Positions 7,185 to 14,949 are shown, counted from the stretch's first letter. The stretch is 43,017 nt of DNA from an uncultured Flavobacteriaceae bacterium (GCA_938017825.1 CALIJE010000061.1:1-43017), one strand, 5' to 3'. Numbers and translations: made by a program. The notes: a model not told the origin generated them from the letters alone.

Positions 7185-9991
7185 ATTTTTCGACCGAGCA
7201 ACCAAAGGCTGCAACCAGCTATGGCAAAGCCCAATAGCCACCACCAGTAGTTTGCGTTTTTTTGGAGGGGTTCCATATTACCTGAAACTACAAAACCTGC
7301 CCAGTAATAAGGATGTCTTAAAAGTTCGTCATCAGTAGTTCTTAGATACGCTAGTTTTGCTTCTTGCAACGCTATATTTTTTGGCAAACCTTCCTGGAGA
7401 TATTTGTAAAAGCCCACCATTATTTGAGAAGTTTGTTTATCGGGAACTTTCCATAGACTCATTAAAGTACTAGAAACCCCTGCATAGTTAAATCCATTGG
7501 AAATACTTGCTATTCCTCGACCCTTTACATCTTTCCCTATTCCTGTTTCACATGCGCTTAAGACCACTAAATTTGCGTTTAATTCTAAAGAATACAGCTC
7601 TTCGATCGTTAAACTCTTGTCAGATGGAACTAAATTTTCATCATCGTAAAACAAGATTCTACTCTTTAAAGGATTCTCTGGTTCTGCAGTAGAATGGGTT
7701 GCCAAATGCAAAATGCCAAACTTCTCAGCATTTTCGAGAAAAGTGCTTTTCGTGGCTAAGGAGTCTAAATATATTTGGGCTTCTACGTATTTTTGAATTT
7801 CGTCGACTTCATTTTTCGTACGGCTTATTTTGCTAAAATTACTTCCCTTATAAGTAGCAAAGGGGGCTAATAACATTGCACTTTCATGCTTTGATTCTTC
7901 TTGATTTATACCCTGCGCTATTGAATTTAGTCTGTGTACCTGTGCCTCTCCCAAAAGAAAATTGCCCGATTTCGAAGATTCGACCCATAGTGATTCAATA
8001 GGAATAAAATGAAGGGCATCGTCTAATATCAAAAGATTTTTAGTTGTACGACTTATGTAATTTTTGAACAGGCTATCAAATATGAATTGACCGGCCTCCT
8101 TGTAGTCGTTATCCAATGGATTTCTAAGTGAATTGACTAAACTGTTTTTGTTTTCATTTAGTTTCTTAGTCAGGAGAATTTTATCGAATTTCAATACCTC
8201 ACCATTGATTTGAAATACAAACAAAAATTGTTTGCCCCAGAAGTACTCAAGTATATTTGAATTTTTATAGGAAGTTTGAACCAAATCCTTTATCGAGTTG
8301 TTTGACCCGTACTTTATTTCATAGTATTTAGGATGTTCACTTTTTAGTTTTGATTTCAGAGCTTTCAGGTCTCTTTGTAATTCTTCAAAATGGCTTTGCC
8401 TTTTTTTTGATTTTAGGGAGCCCGTGTTAGTAGTGTTCAGGGAGTCTAGTGCAATGGAAATTTGATTTATTCGCATTCTCAAACCCACGGGAACATTTGC
8501 AAATAGATCTTTGATTGTGCTGGTCTTTAGTTCATTCAAAACTGTTAGATGCCGGCTTTCGTCTGAGATTCTAAGGGCACGATAAAACAATTGGGGATTT
8601 TCATCAGTTTCCCATTCGTTATGAAATGCCAACAAAGAATGCTCGTAAAAGGTTTTGAAGAAATCGTTGCTTAGAAATTGATCTTCATTGCTATCCTCCC
8701 CTAATTCCTTAAGAACTTCATGGGCTTGTTCAAAATTATGTAAAGAAACATTAATCATTATTGAATCAGCACTGTTCGCGCCCAATTTATTGAGTAACCT
8801 ACCTTTGAAATGCAGCGTATTGGCCAAATTTAATTTATATGGCAGACCATGGTATGTGGCTTTTTTCAAGAAAGGTTCGTTTGTTCTATTATTTGGCAAT
8901 AGGACTTTCAATGCGTTTTGTATTGCTACCCTACTGCTGTCAAGTTCATTGAGCTCGAGATAGGCAAGAGCTTTGCTTCCAAAGTTGTTTGCTAAATTTT
9001 CTAATTGTGTCTGTTGAAGCGATGTATCAGTGCTTATTTGCTCAATAATGTCTATTGCTTTTTGGTATTCCTGATTTCCTATATATATTTCTATAAGCAT
9101 TCTTTCGATATACCATCTTCCGAAATGGCTTGCATTCTTGCCATTTCCAATAAGGGCTTTCAGCCCTGCAATAGTCGACTCGGCTCTTTCAAATTGCCTC
9201 GTGCTGATGAAGTTTTCAGTCAGGGTGAGGTAGTGCATGTATTTGTTGTAATAGGATTCCTCTTCAATTATCCCATTCGTTTGCATTTGTTTTAGAAGTA
9301 AGTCGAACTTTTCATTCTGACCACTTTTGTTATATGCTTCTAAGAGCATGTTATATGTAAAAGTCAAGCCAAGGCCGTGTTCTTTATAAAAAGAAATATT
9401 GTCTAAAAGGATTTCCTCTACTTTTAGATAGTTGTGTAGATAGTGTTGAATACCTGCCCTTGATCCGCGAACCATTCGTATGATATTGAGATTTTTGGAG
9501 TTAAAATCTGTAACCTGGCTTGCATTATGGTGCCCCTTTTCAATAAAGAATTCGGCATCTCGCAATTTTTTCTGTTCACTAAGAGAATTCGCAAGTTCAA
9601 GGTAAAACCAAGCTTTGGTAATCTTAGTCACTTGTTCATGCGAAACATATTGTAAACCTGGTCTTAAAAGATTCTCGACTTGTTCAAAGGGTTTGAACTG
9701 AAATTTCGTGGAACGCCCTATTCTGGTATAACAACTCACCACCTTATCGTAATCTTTTTGTTCAAGAAACAATTCATTTGCCTCTTCCAAGACTGCGACA
9801 GTTTCGCTATTTTTTCTCTGTTTGTGAAGCTCTTCGGCTAAGTTAAAAAGACTATCTGCCCGGCTTATGGCTGGTGTTGTATGTAGATTTGAAGGGGGAT
9901 TTTTTTTTGAGTTAAGACCATTACTTTGCGCAATCAGTGAAACTGGATGCAATAGGAGGAATACAAGAAAAATAACGAAAGTCCTGATCAT
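7172..9991 (-). CDS. Secreted TPR-CHAT caspase-like protein A
   Basis: 939 residues. A signal peptide (1-22) is followed by a long alpha-solenoid of TPR-like repeats (about 40-500) and a coiled-coil charged segment (about 525-555). The CHAT domain (about 580-905) follows, in the caspase-like peptidase clan, with H766 in LHLATHS and C814 in LSACETG. A C-terminal transmembrane helix (about 916-934) and a short basic tail (GRKIYSN) finish it. This topology places both domains in the periplasm, anchored at the inner membrane. CHAT proteins are predicted or, in a few systems, shown proteases activated through their TPRs. The ATG lies 5 nt after the stop of the upstream CHAT gene, so the two are one operon. 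Both catalytic residues are intact; the substrate is unknown. Confidence 0.9.
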   Translation of the reverse strand: MIRTFVIFLVFLLLHPVSLIAQSNGLNSKKNPPSNLHTTPAISRADSLFNLAEELHKQRKNSETVAVLEEANELFLEQKDYDKVVSCYTRIGRSTKFQFKPFEQVENLLRPGLQYVSHEQVTKITKAWFYLELANSLSEQKKLRDAEFFIEKGHHNASQVTDFNSKNLNIIRMVRGSRAGIQHYLHNYLKVEEILLDNISFYKEHGLGLTFTYNMLLEAYNKSGQNEKFDLLLKQMQTNGIIEEESYYNKYMHYLTLTENFISTRQFERAESTIAGLKALIGNGKNASHFGRWYIERMLIEIYIGNQEYQKAIDIIEQISTDTSLQQTQLENLANNFGSKALAYLELNELDSSRVAIQNALKVLLPNNRTNEPFLKKATYHGLPYKLNLANTLHFKGRLLNKLGANSADSIMINVSLHNFEQAHEVLKELGEDSNEDQFLSNDFFKTFYEHSLLAFHNEWETDENPQLFYRALRISDESRHLTVLNELKTSTIKDLFANVPVGLRMRINQISIALDSLNTTNTGSLKSKKRQSHFEELQRDLKALKSKLKSEHPKYYEIKYGSNNSIKDLVQTSYKNSNILEYFWGKQFLFVFQINGEVLKFDKILLTKKLNENKNSLVNSLRNPLDNDYKEAGQFIFDSLFKNYISRTTKNLLILDDALHFIPIESLWVESSKSGNFLLGEAQVHRLNSIAQGINQEESKHESAMLLAPFATYKGSNFSKISRTKNEVDEIQKYVEAQIYLDSLATKSTFLENAEKFGILHLATHSTAEPENPLKSRILFYDDENLVPSDKSLTIEELYSLELNANLVVLSACETGIGKDVKGRGIASISNGFNYAGVSSTLMSLWKVPDKQTSQIMVGFYKYLQEGLPKNIALQEAKLAYLRTTDDELLRHPYYWAGFVVSGNMEPLQKNANYWWWLLGFAIAGCSLWLLGRKIYSN

Positions 9992-9996
9992 TGGCT

Positions 9997-12864
9997 TTAT
10001 TTGGAGGGTTTGCTAGAGGCAAATAGGGGTCTTAAAAAAACAAATGCTAAAAGAATCAGTATCACAAGACTACCATATATAAAAGAACTCCTCTTCCACC
10101 AACTTACTGAAATCGCAGTGGAATCTCCTGATACTGTAAAAGCCGCCCAATAGTAGGGATGCTTCAATATTGGGTCATCTGTACCATCCAAATACTTTAA
10201 TTTGGCCTTTCGAAGGGCTTCAGATTTTGTGTGCCCTTCGCTTAGGCCCTCATAGAAATAGTCCATGAGCTTCACCGTACTCTTATCATTGATTTTCCAA
10301 AGTGTCGTAACAAGCGATTTTGCACCGGCATAATAAAACCCCTTTGAAAGACTTAACATGCCTTGCCCTTTTTGTAATTTCCCAATTCCTGTTTGGCAGG
10401 CACTTAAAACTACTAATTCTGCGTTGAGTGAGGTATCATATAAATCTTTGATATAAAGCACATGGTCCTCTTGTTTTTCACTAAATGCCAAATAGGAATA
10501 ATCTGGGAATTCATCATTGGCTGAGGCATGCGTAGCTAAATGAACGATGCCTGACTTCGTTGATAATGCTTTGAAATTTTCTAAGGTGGCCCGTTCATCT
10601 GTAAAAATATTCGTGTTGAAATAAGTGCTGATTTTGGCAACTTCGTCATCATTGAAAAGCAATTGGCCAAATTCCCTTTCCTTCGTGCTTATAGATGCAT
10701 CTCCAAAACTAGGCGCAAAGGCGAGTACTTCTTCTGATTTTGTTTTTGGTTTATTGTTTAGTTCGATCAAGGTATTTATGGCATTACCGTAACTTATCGC
10801 ATGGGTTTTTAAGAGTATGCCATCGTTATTCCGTAGTAGGTCAAAAGGTACGTAATGTAACATGTCATCTGGGATGATTATCAAGTCTTCACTATCGAAT
10901 TGCTGCAAAGGCTTTTTTAATATCTTCTCATACAAGGCAGTGCCCATTTCTGAAATAGTATGCCCGGTCGCCTTAAGAGTTGAGCTAGAAATCTGCTTAT
11001 AAAAATCACCTATCATTTCTCGGTCATAGGCCGAAAAAGGAAGTTTTAAAAACTCTTCTTTAGTGTCGTTAATGATGATAGCATAGAGGTTATCTACAGT
11101 GACGGTGAATGAAATGAGGGTCTCCCCATTGCTTACTATTTTTTCTCGAATAGTTCGCAAATCCACGGTTTTGGTTTCATATTTTAAACCATGGTATTTT
11201 GGATATTTACTTTTGATCGTATCAAGGAAGTTATAATACTCTTGCTTTAGATTGAATAGCTCATCCGAGAATGTATTGTCGTTTTCAGTTGTATTGAAGT
11301 GCTCTTTTTCAAGATGGGTAATTTTGGCCCGGAGTTGTGTTTCTCTATCAAATACGGTATTTGGAACATTGGCATAAATCGTTGCTTGGGCACCTCTTAA
11401 TACTTCTAACAATAAAAAATCCTTATTCTTTTCACTTATATCAATAGCTAGTTGAAGTGTTTTGTTAGAGGGGTTAATTATGTTGGCTTTATACGCGATT
11501 TCTAACATTCTATGAAAAACAGGATAGGCTGTTTCGGCCAAGAACTGTTTATCAATCTTACTGGCAAATTCTTTTTTTAAAAGGTCGAAGGTTTGAAGAA
11601 TATCATGGCATGTTGCCAAAGCCATGTCTAAAAAGGCGACATCCTTTTTGGTGGTAAACACTCCTTCAAGAAGTTGTAATTTTATATCCAACAGATTGAG
11701 GAGTTGTATTTTCGAAAATACATCGATGGGATTTGGATTTCTTGCAATATGGTTGAGTTCTATATTTCTTCCTGCCGAAGCCAATGCTTTTTGAATTTCT
11801 TTTATTCCCTCTTGAAAGCCTCCCTGTTTTAGATGTAATTCGGCGATTTTACCGTGAACTTTGGCGATGTCTTGATGCGGTTTTCGCTGACGGTATTTCG
11901 AAAATGCCTTTAATGCTTTTGTGTAGCTTTTCGTGGCCATATTGTCTTCACCAAGGCCTAAATGAATATTCCCATAGAGTAACAAGGCATCTTTATAAAA
12001 AGGATCGTTCGGAAGTAGGTACTTTTGGCTGCGGTCAAGATATAACAACGCTTTTTTTAGACTATCCTGTTTGATAAAATTCAATGTTGTTCTCTGATAA
12101 ACGTTTAGAAGGTTATTCTTGAATTTTTTGTCCTTTTTATAGTAGCGTTCATAAGTATCGATGCCAGAGGTTAACAAGGCATTGGCCTTCACAAAGTTGT
12201 TGGTGTGCCCATATAATTGAGCCAAAAGCTGGTTAACGTTGGTTAAATAAGCTTCCTTATCATTTGCTAAATGCACGTTTTGATCTATTAAGGAAATGTT
12301 CTGCCGATAATATTGCTCTGACAATTCATATTTACCGGTATGTTTGAAGACGCCCCCTAGAAAATTGTTAACACTAAAGAGATCGGTTGTACTCTCTAAA
12401 CTTGGTTCGGACAAGTAGTTTCGTCGATATTGTGAATGAAGCTTTAGAAAATAGCCTTTTGCCTTTTCAAACTCCTTTAGTTTATAAAAGTAGTTTCCGA
12501 TATTTAAGAGGTAACCACTCTTGTATGATTCGTAATCTTCCAAGTTATTTTTGACAGTATCTAGCTCCAAAACGTTTTTGGTACGATCCAAAATAGCACG
12601 CGAAGTTGTAAGATCATAATGATAATCACTGGCATAAACGAAGTAAGACAGAATGTACAATTGCCATTCGTAGCTTTTTGCTTTTGAAGCAAGGCTATCT
12701 GCGATCTTAAAATTATGGTAGGCGCCTTCTTTATCAATAAATAATTTATCATAACCCTTATCAAAGTAATGAGAAATCAACGCGTCTATTTCTGAGTTGT
12801 CTTGAGCGGAAAGTCTGCCCATTAAAAGAAAGACCAGCAATAAAAATTTTACAAAATGTTTCAT
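9997..12864 (-). CDS. Secreted TPR-CHAT caspase-like protein B
   Basis: 955 residues from ATG at 12864. This start is chosen because MKHFVKFLLLVFLLMGRLSA is a clean signal peptide, while the longer frame to 12936 would run into the upstream gene. TPR-like helices fill about 25-480. The CHAT domain (about 570-915) has H779 in VHLATHA and C823 in LSACQTG, followed by a QGMLSLSKGFYYAG segment typical of the family. A transmembrane helix (about 928-946) and a basic tail (SSKPSK) end it, as in protein A. The two share architecture and the C-terminal KHPYYWA-F segment, so they are paralogues, but the TPR halves differ clearly. A hairpin ends 6 nt before the ATG and may throttle its translation. Confidence 0.9.
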   Translation of the reverse strand: MKHFVKFLLLVFLLMGRLSAQDNSEIDALISHYFDKGYDKLFIDKEGAYHNFKIADSLASKAKSYEWQLYILSYFVYASDYHYDLTTSRAILDRTKNVLELDTVKNNLEDYESYKSGYLLNIGNYFYKLKEFEKAKGYFLKLHSQYRRNYLSEPSLESTTDLFSVNNFLGGVFKHTGKYELSEQYYRQNISLIDQNVHLANDKEAYLTNVNQLLAQLYGHTNNFVKANALLTSGIDTYERYYKKDKKFKNNLLNVYQRTTLNFIKQDSLKKALLYLDRSQKYLLPNDPFYKDALLLYGNIHLGLGEDNMATKSYTKALKAFSKYRQRKPHQDIAKVHGKIAELHLKQGGFQEGIKEIQKALASAGRNIELNHIARNPNPIDVFSKIQLLNLLDIKLQLLEGVFTTKKDVAFLDMALATCHDILQTFDLLKKEFASKIDKQFLAETAYPVFHRMLEIAYKANIINPSNKTLQLAIDISEKNKDFLLLEVLRGAQATIYANVPNTVFDRETQLRAKITHLEKEHFNTTENDNTFSDELFNLKQEYYNFLDTIKSKYPKYHGLKYETKTVDLRTIREKIVSNGETLISFTVTVDNLYAIIINDTKEEFLKLPFSAYDREMIGDFYKQISSSTLKATGHTISEMGTALYEKILKKPLQQFDSEDLIIIPDDMLHYVPFDLLRNNDGILLKTHAISYGNAINTLIELNNKPKTKSEEVLAFAPSFGDASISTKEREFGQLLFNDDEVAKISTYFNTNIFTDERATLENFKALSTKSGIVHLATHASANDEFPDYSYLAFSEKQEDHVLYIKDLYDTSLNAELVVLSACQTGIGKLQKGQGMLSLSKGFYYAGAKSLVTTLWKINDKSTVKLMDYFYEGLSEGHTKSEALRKAKLKYLDGTDDPILKHPYYWAAFTVSGDSTAISVSWWKRSSFIYGSLVILILLAFVFLRPLFASSKPSK

Positions 12865-12870
12865 GCCCAA

Positions 12871-12895
12871 AAGCCTCAAATATGATTTGAGGCTT
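12871..12895 (-). promoter_or_regulatory. Intercistronic hairpin directly before the CHAT-B start codon
   Basis: Two perfect 11-nt arms (12871-12881 and 12885-12895) enclose a 3-nt loop. On the minus strand the stem is followed by TTTT and then, 6 nt after the stem, the ATG at 12864. It could be a weak intrinsic terminator between the lipoprotein and CHAT genes, or fold over the ribosome entry site. Confidence 0.6.
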
Positions 12896-12928
12896 AAGTT
12901 AAAACTTTTAAGGGCACATGTTGGCACT

Positions 12929-13594
12929 TTATTCACATTGAACTGGAACGCTATAGGTTATCTTGCCACCTTCTGCATATTCGAAAGGTTTGGTTACCTG
13001 AATATAGCCGCCACAGCAATTATTCGTTTCCAAAGTCATGCCCACCATCCCATTGCTATCTTCTATTGGGTTGATATCAACAATATCACTACATACTTCT
13101 CCTGCACTATTTAGAAGTCTAATATCTGTATTGTCAACCTGATCCTCGGTCACCCAAATATTTAGTAATTCGGGAATTTGAATGGGACAGTTAAAATGAC
13201 ACCCTTTCTCTTCGGTACAGGGGTTGGGCTTAGGAGGAGGAGGACAATTTTTTTCGCCCTTGGGGCATGGTTTGGCAAGTAATTGATGAAGTACATCTTG
13301 GTACTCAAGGTTTTGCTCGATTAGACCCATGGTTTCTTCAAGATCCGGGATTAAAGCATCGTTACCATCTTCTATGCCCTGCATAAGCTGTTCTTTTTGG
13401 CAATTGAGTTCTGTAAATTCTGTTTGAAGAAAATGTTGGTGTAAAGAAAGTTCAGTAAATTCTCCACTATCCTCGAATTCGCTCCCTTGAAAATTGGTGG
13501 CTTGCAGCTCCTCCTGAGTGCTGTTGGTTTCATTGGCACAGGCGCCGGTGATTAGCACTAAGGCCATTAAAAATAAATAGTTCATTGTTTTCAT
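12929..13594 (-). CDS. Cys-rich lipoprotein heading the CHAT operon
   Basis: 221 residues. The signal ends LVLITGAC (Cys19). Residues about 25-105 are acidic and helical. A Cys/Pro-rich hinge follows (about 109-135, with CPKGEKNC, four Pro in a row and CTEEKGCHFNC). A C-terminal domain of about 85 residues contains further Cys, including the adjacent pair in NNCCGGY. I do not recognise a family. The gene is first in the unit lipoprotein-CHAT B-CHAT A and is preceded by the shared promoter, so it is a good candidate for a partner, activator or substrate of the CHAT proteins. That role is inference. An alternative ATG at 13585 would shorten the signal by three residues. Confidence 0.75.
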   Translation of the reverse strand: MKTMNYLFLMALVLITGACANETNSTQEELQATNFQGSEFEDSGEFTELSLHQHFLQTEFTELNCQKEQLMQGIEDGNDALIPDLEETMGLIEQNLEYQDVLHQLLAKPCPKGEKNCPPPPKPNPCTEEKGCHFNCPIQIPELLNIWVTEDQVDNTDIRLLNSAGEVCSDIVDINPIEDSNGMVGMTLETNNCCGGYIQVTKPFEYAEGGKITYSVPVQCE

Positions 13595-13613
13595 AATTAG
13601 TAGTTTATATGAA

Positions 13614-13642
13614 GTTGGTGCTAAATTTTTGAAAAAGTAAAC
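13614..13642 (-). promoter_or_regulatory. Putative ECF sigma promoter of the lipoprotein-CHAT operon
   Basis: On the minus strand GTTTAC (13642-13637) is followed after 15 nt by GCACCAAC (13621-13614). The first box and spacer equal those of the two best elements; the second box differs at two positions (GCACCAA versus GTACAAA). It ends about 20 nt before the ATG at 13594. Confidence 0.6.
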
Positions 13643-13937
13643 ACTTCAAATTCTTCGGTTTGCTGTAAAAGTAATTTTGAAGCCCCTTGCTTAAAGCTCG
13701 TTTTGTGCCGATGGGAGGATTCTATGTATGGCTGGTTTAAATTGACCTACGCCCAGTAATGTTCGAAATTTGTGTGATTCTGCGCATGGTCTAAAAGTAT
13801 AGGAGAAAGCATGTTATTTATGCCACAAATGTAACAGAGTATCAAAGAAATGTAACAATTTGGTGTGGTGTACTGTTAATGAAGCTATGACTGTTAAGAC
13901 CCATCAAATTCATGAGGAAGTCATCTATTGAAGACAT
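13643..13937. other. Gene-free stretch upstream of the CHAT operon
   Basis: I see no open frame with a plausible start, signal peptide or codon pattern on either strand, and no long inverted repeat. It separates the CHAT operon promoter from the terminator of the structured RNA. Confidence 0.4.
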
Positions 13938-13966
13938 AAAAAAGACCTGAGGTATAACTCCCGGTC
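13938..13966 (-). terminator. Intrinsic terminator of the structured RNA
   Basis: On the minus strand GACC (13966-13963) and GGTC (13947-13944) close a hairpin that also contains GAG/CTC. It is followed by six U (13943-13938). This is a good rho-independent terminator in this orientation only. Confidence 0.7.
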
Positions 13967-14205
13967 CTTGTTCTTTGGTTTGAATTATGATACCGCCAAA
14001 CCGTACGGCTTCCAATGAATTAATACTGCCGCGTTATGCCGATCTAGGTAGTTCCCCCGAAACCTATAACCGAGCACATTAACTCCTAACAAGTTAGGCG
14101 CAATGCTTGTGTTGCGACAATTCCATTGGACGGATAGTCCGAGGACTTTCTTGTCTCTTATAACAAGTTCCTTGGGCCGTACCTATTGGATTGGCAGTTT
14201 CATAA
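13938..14205 (-). ncRNA. Probable structured non-coding RNA, class unknown
   Basis: Non-coding on both strands but rich in pairing. On the minus strand a long-range closing helix joins the two ends: TTATGA (14205-14200) with TCATAA (13990-13985), CTGCCAA with TTGGCGG, and GTACGGC with GCCGTAC. Inside are several local hairpins: CTTGT/ACAAG, CGGA/TCCG, CGCAA/TTGCG, CCTAA/TTAGG, and TAGGT-TTC/GAA-ACCTA. A terminator follows at 13938-13966, which fixes the strand. The 5' end could lie further upstream, near 14238, behind a weak CTTTG/TGATTTTG promoter-like pair. It does not show the signature sequences of RNase P RNA, tmRNA, SRP RNA or a cobalamin or TPP riboswitch, and no minus-strand gene follows immediately. 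I could not assign it to a family. Confidence 0.6.
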
Positions 14206-14376
14206 ATATTTTCTGGGTGGCATTTCCCAAAATTGATAAAATCTAGTATACAAAATCAAAAACACTTCTTAAATATCAAAGAAGGTATTTGGTGTACTGG
14301 GGGGAAACTACAACAAAAATAAACAATTTATCATCCAAAATATCTAAAATCTTGAACTTAATGAAATAATATTTCT
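14206..14376. other. AT-rich spacer between the RNA and the small secreted-peptide gene
   Basis: The stretch has no coding frame. It may contain the promoter of the minus-strand RNA, with CTTTG and TGATTTTG separated by 18 nt; one position deviates from the -7 consensus. Confidence 0.3.
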
Positions 14377-14406
14377 AAAAAAAAACCTACAAATATTAAG
14401 GTTTTT
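14377..14406 (-). terminator. Terminator of the 58-codon gene
   Basis: Arms of 8 nt (AAAAACCT at 14381-14388, AGGTTTTT at 14399-14406) flank a 10-nt loop. On the minus strand the stem runs into nine U (14385-14377). It lies about 40 nt after the stop at 14447 and supports transcription of the small gene on this strand. Confidence 0.7.
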
Positions 14407-14446
14407 ATGTCAATTAGTGATTGTAAAACAATACAATTATGCAATT

Positions 14447-14623
14447 TTATCTGCCGATTTCGGTGGCCATTGAAAATGATTTCGAAGAATCCTCTTTTGA
14501 AATTAAGGCGGTATTAGGTCTAACATCTTCGTTATTTTCGGTGAAGCTGCTTATGAAAATTGCACAAAGCAAGAAAAAGAACATAATGATGCAATTCTTA
14601 ATTGTGATGGTCTTAGTTTCCAT
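14447..14623 (-). CDS. Small membrane or secreted peptide, 58 residues
   Basis: The frame starts METKTITIKN, then has one hydrophobic segment (about 11-27, CIIMFFFLLCAIFISSF), then a polar, charged tail ending ATEIGR. It looks like an uncleaved anchor or a signal peptide plus a mature peptide of about 30 residues. The ATG follows an A-rich leader (AACAAATAGACCAAATT), and a strong terminator lies 40 nt after the stop. Both support a real gene on this strand rather than the overlapping plus-strand frame. I do not recognise a family. It is divergent from the LytTR two-component operon, so a functional link is possible but unproved. Confidence 0.5.
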   Translation of the reverse strand: METKTITIKNCIIMFFFLLCAIFISSFTENNEDVRPNTALISKEDSSKSFSMATEIGR

Positions 14624-14949
14624 AATTTGGTCTATTTGTTAGAAGGGAACTAAAACTTGACGTTTACAAACGGTTCGCTAATTTAAGAGAACAGAAGTGC
14701 TTTCAAATTGAAGACTGTATAAACGGTACGATTTTTTGTGTAAATGACAATCATTGTGAAAAAGGTGAAATTCACCTTCCGCTGCAGGTAGGATTTTTCA
14801 TAATCATTAATGTGAATATGAACAAAGTTTCAATCGTTAAGCCCTTTCTTACAAGCGATAATCGATTTGCTTCCATTGATACATAATTCCCTAAAAAAGA
14901 TAAACATCAGCTGTTTTTTAAGTAAATTACCTGTTAGAAAAATAGTATT
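14624..14949. other. Divergent intergenic region before the LytTR regulator
   Basis: No coding sequence is supported here. It contains the dyad at 14762-14778 and an isolated GTTTAC (14662-14667) without the second box, so I do not count it with the sigma promoters. Confidence 0.4.
14762..14778. promoter_or_regulatory. 17-bp perfect dyad upstream of the LytTR regulator
   Basis: AAGGTGAA-A-TTCACCTT is a perfect inverted repeat, too short and without a U-tract for a terminator. It lies about 170 nt before the regulator gene and 140 nt before the divergent small gene, so it may be a protein-binding operator. Confidence 0.35.

Noticed and set aside
5909-13594. Type III-E CRISPR-Cas (Craspase) locus
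   Set aside because: TPR-CHAT and a sigma factor are present, but there is no repeat array, gRAMP effector or Csx30-like gene, and the CHAT proteins carry signal peptides.
13985-14205. RNase P RNA, tmRNA, SRP RNA or riboswitch
   Set aside because: The hallmark sequences (for example GAGGAAAGTCCGGGC of RNase P, the tRNA-like ends of tmRNA, the GGAAGCAGC-type SRP loop, or the GCCACTG cobalamin box) are not found.
14439-14642. Plus-strand frame of 67 codons with a hydrophobic C-terminus
   Set aside because: It is antisense to the better-supported minus-strand gene at 14447-14623, which has a signal-like segment and a terminator; this frame has no comparable start or terminator.
14662-14667. 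Isolated GTTTAC upstream of the LytTR regulator
   Set aside because: No GTAC-like second box follows at 15-16 nt in either orientation, and the distance to the gene is large.
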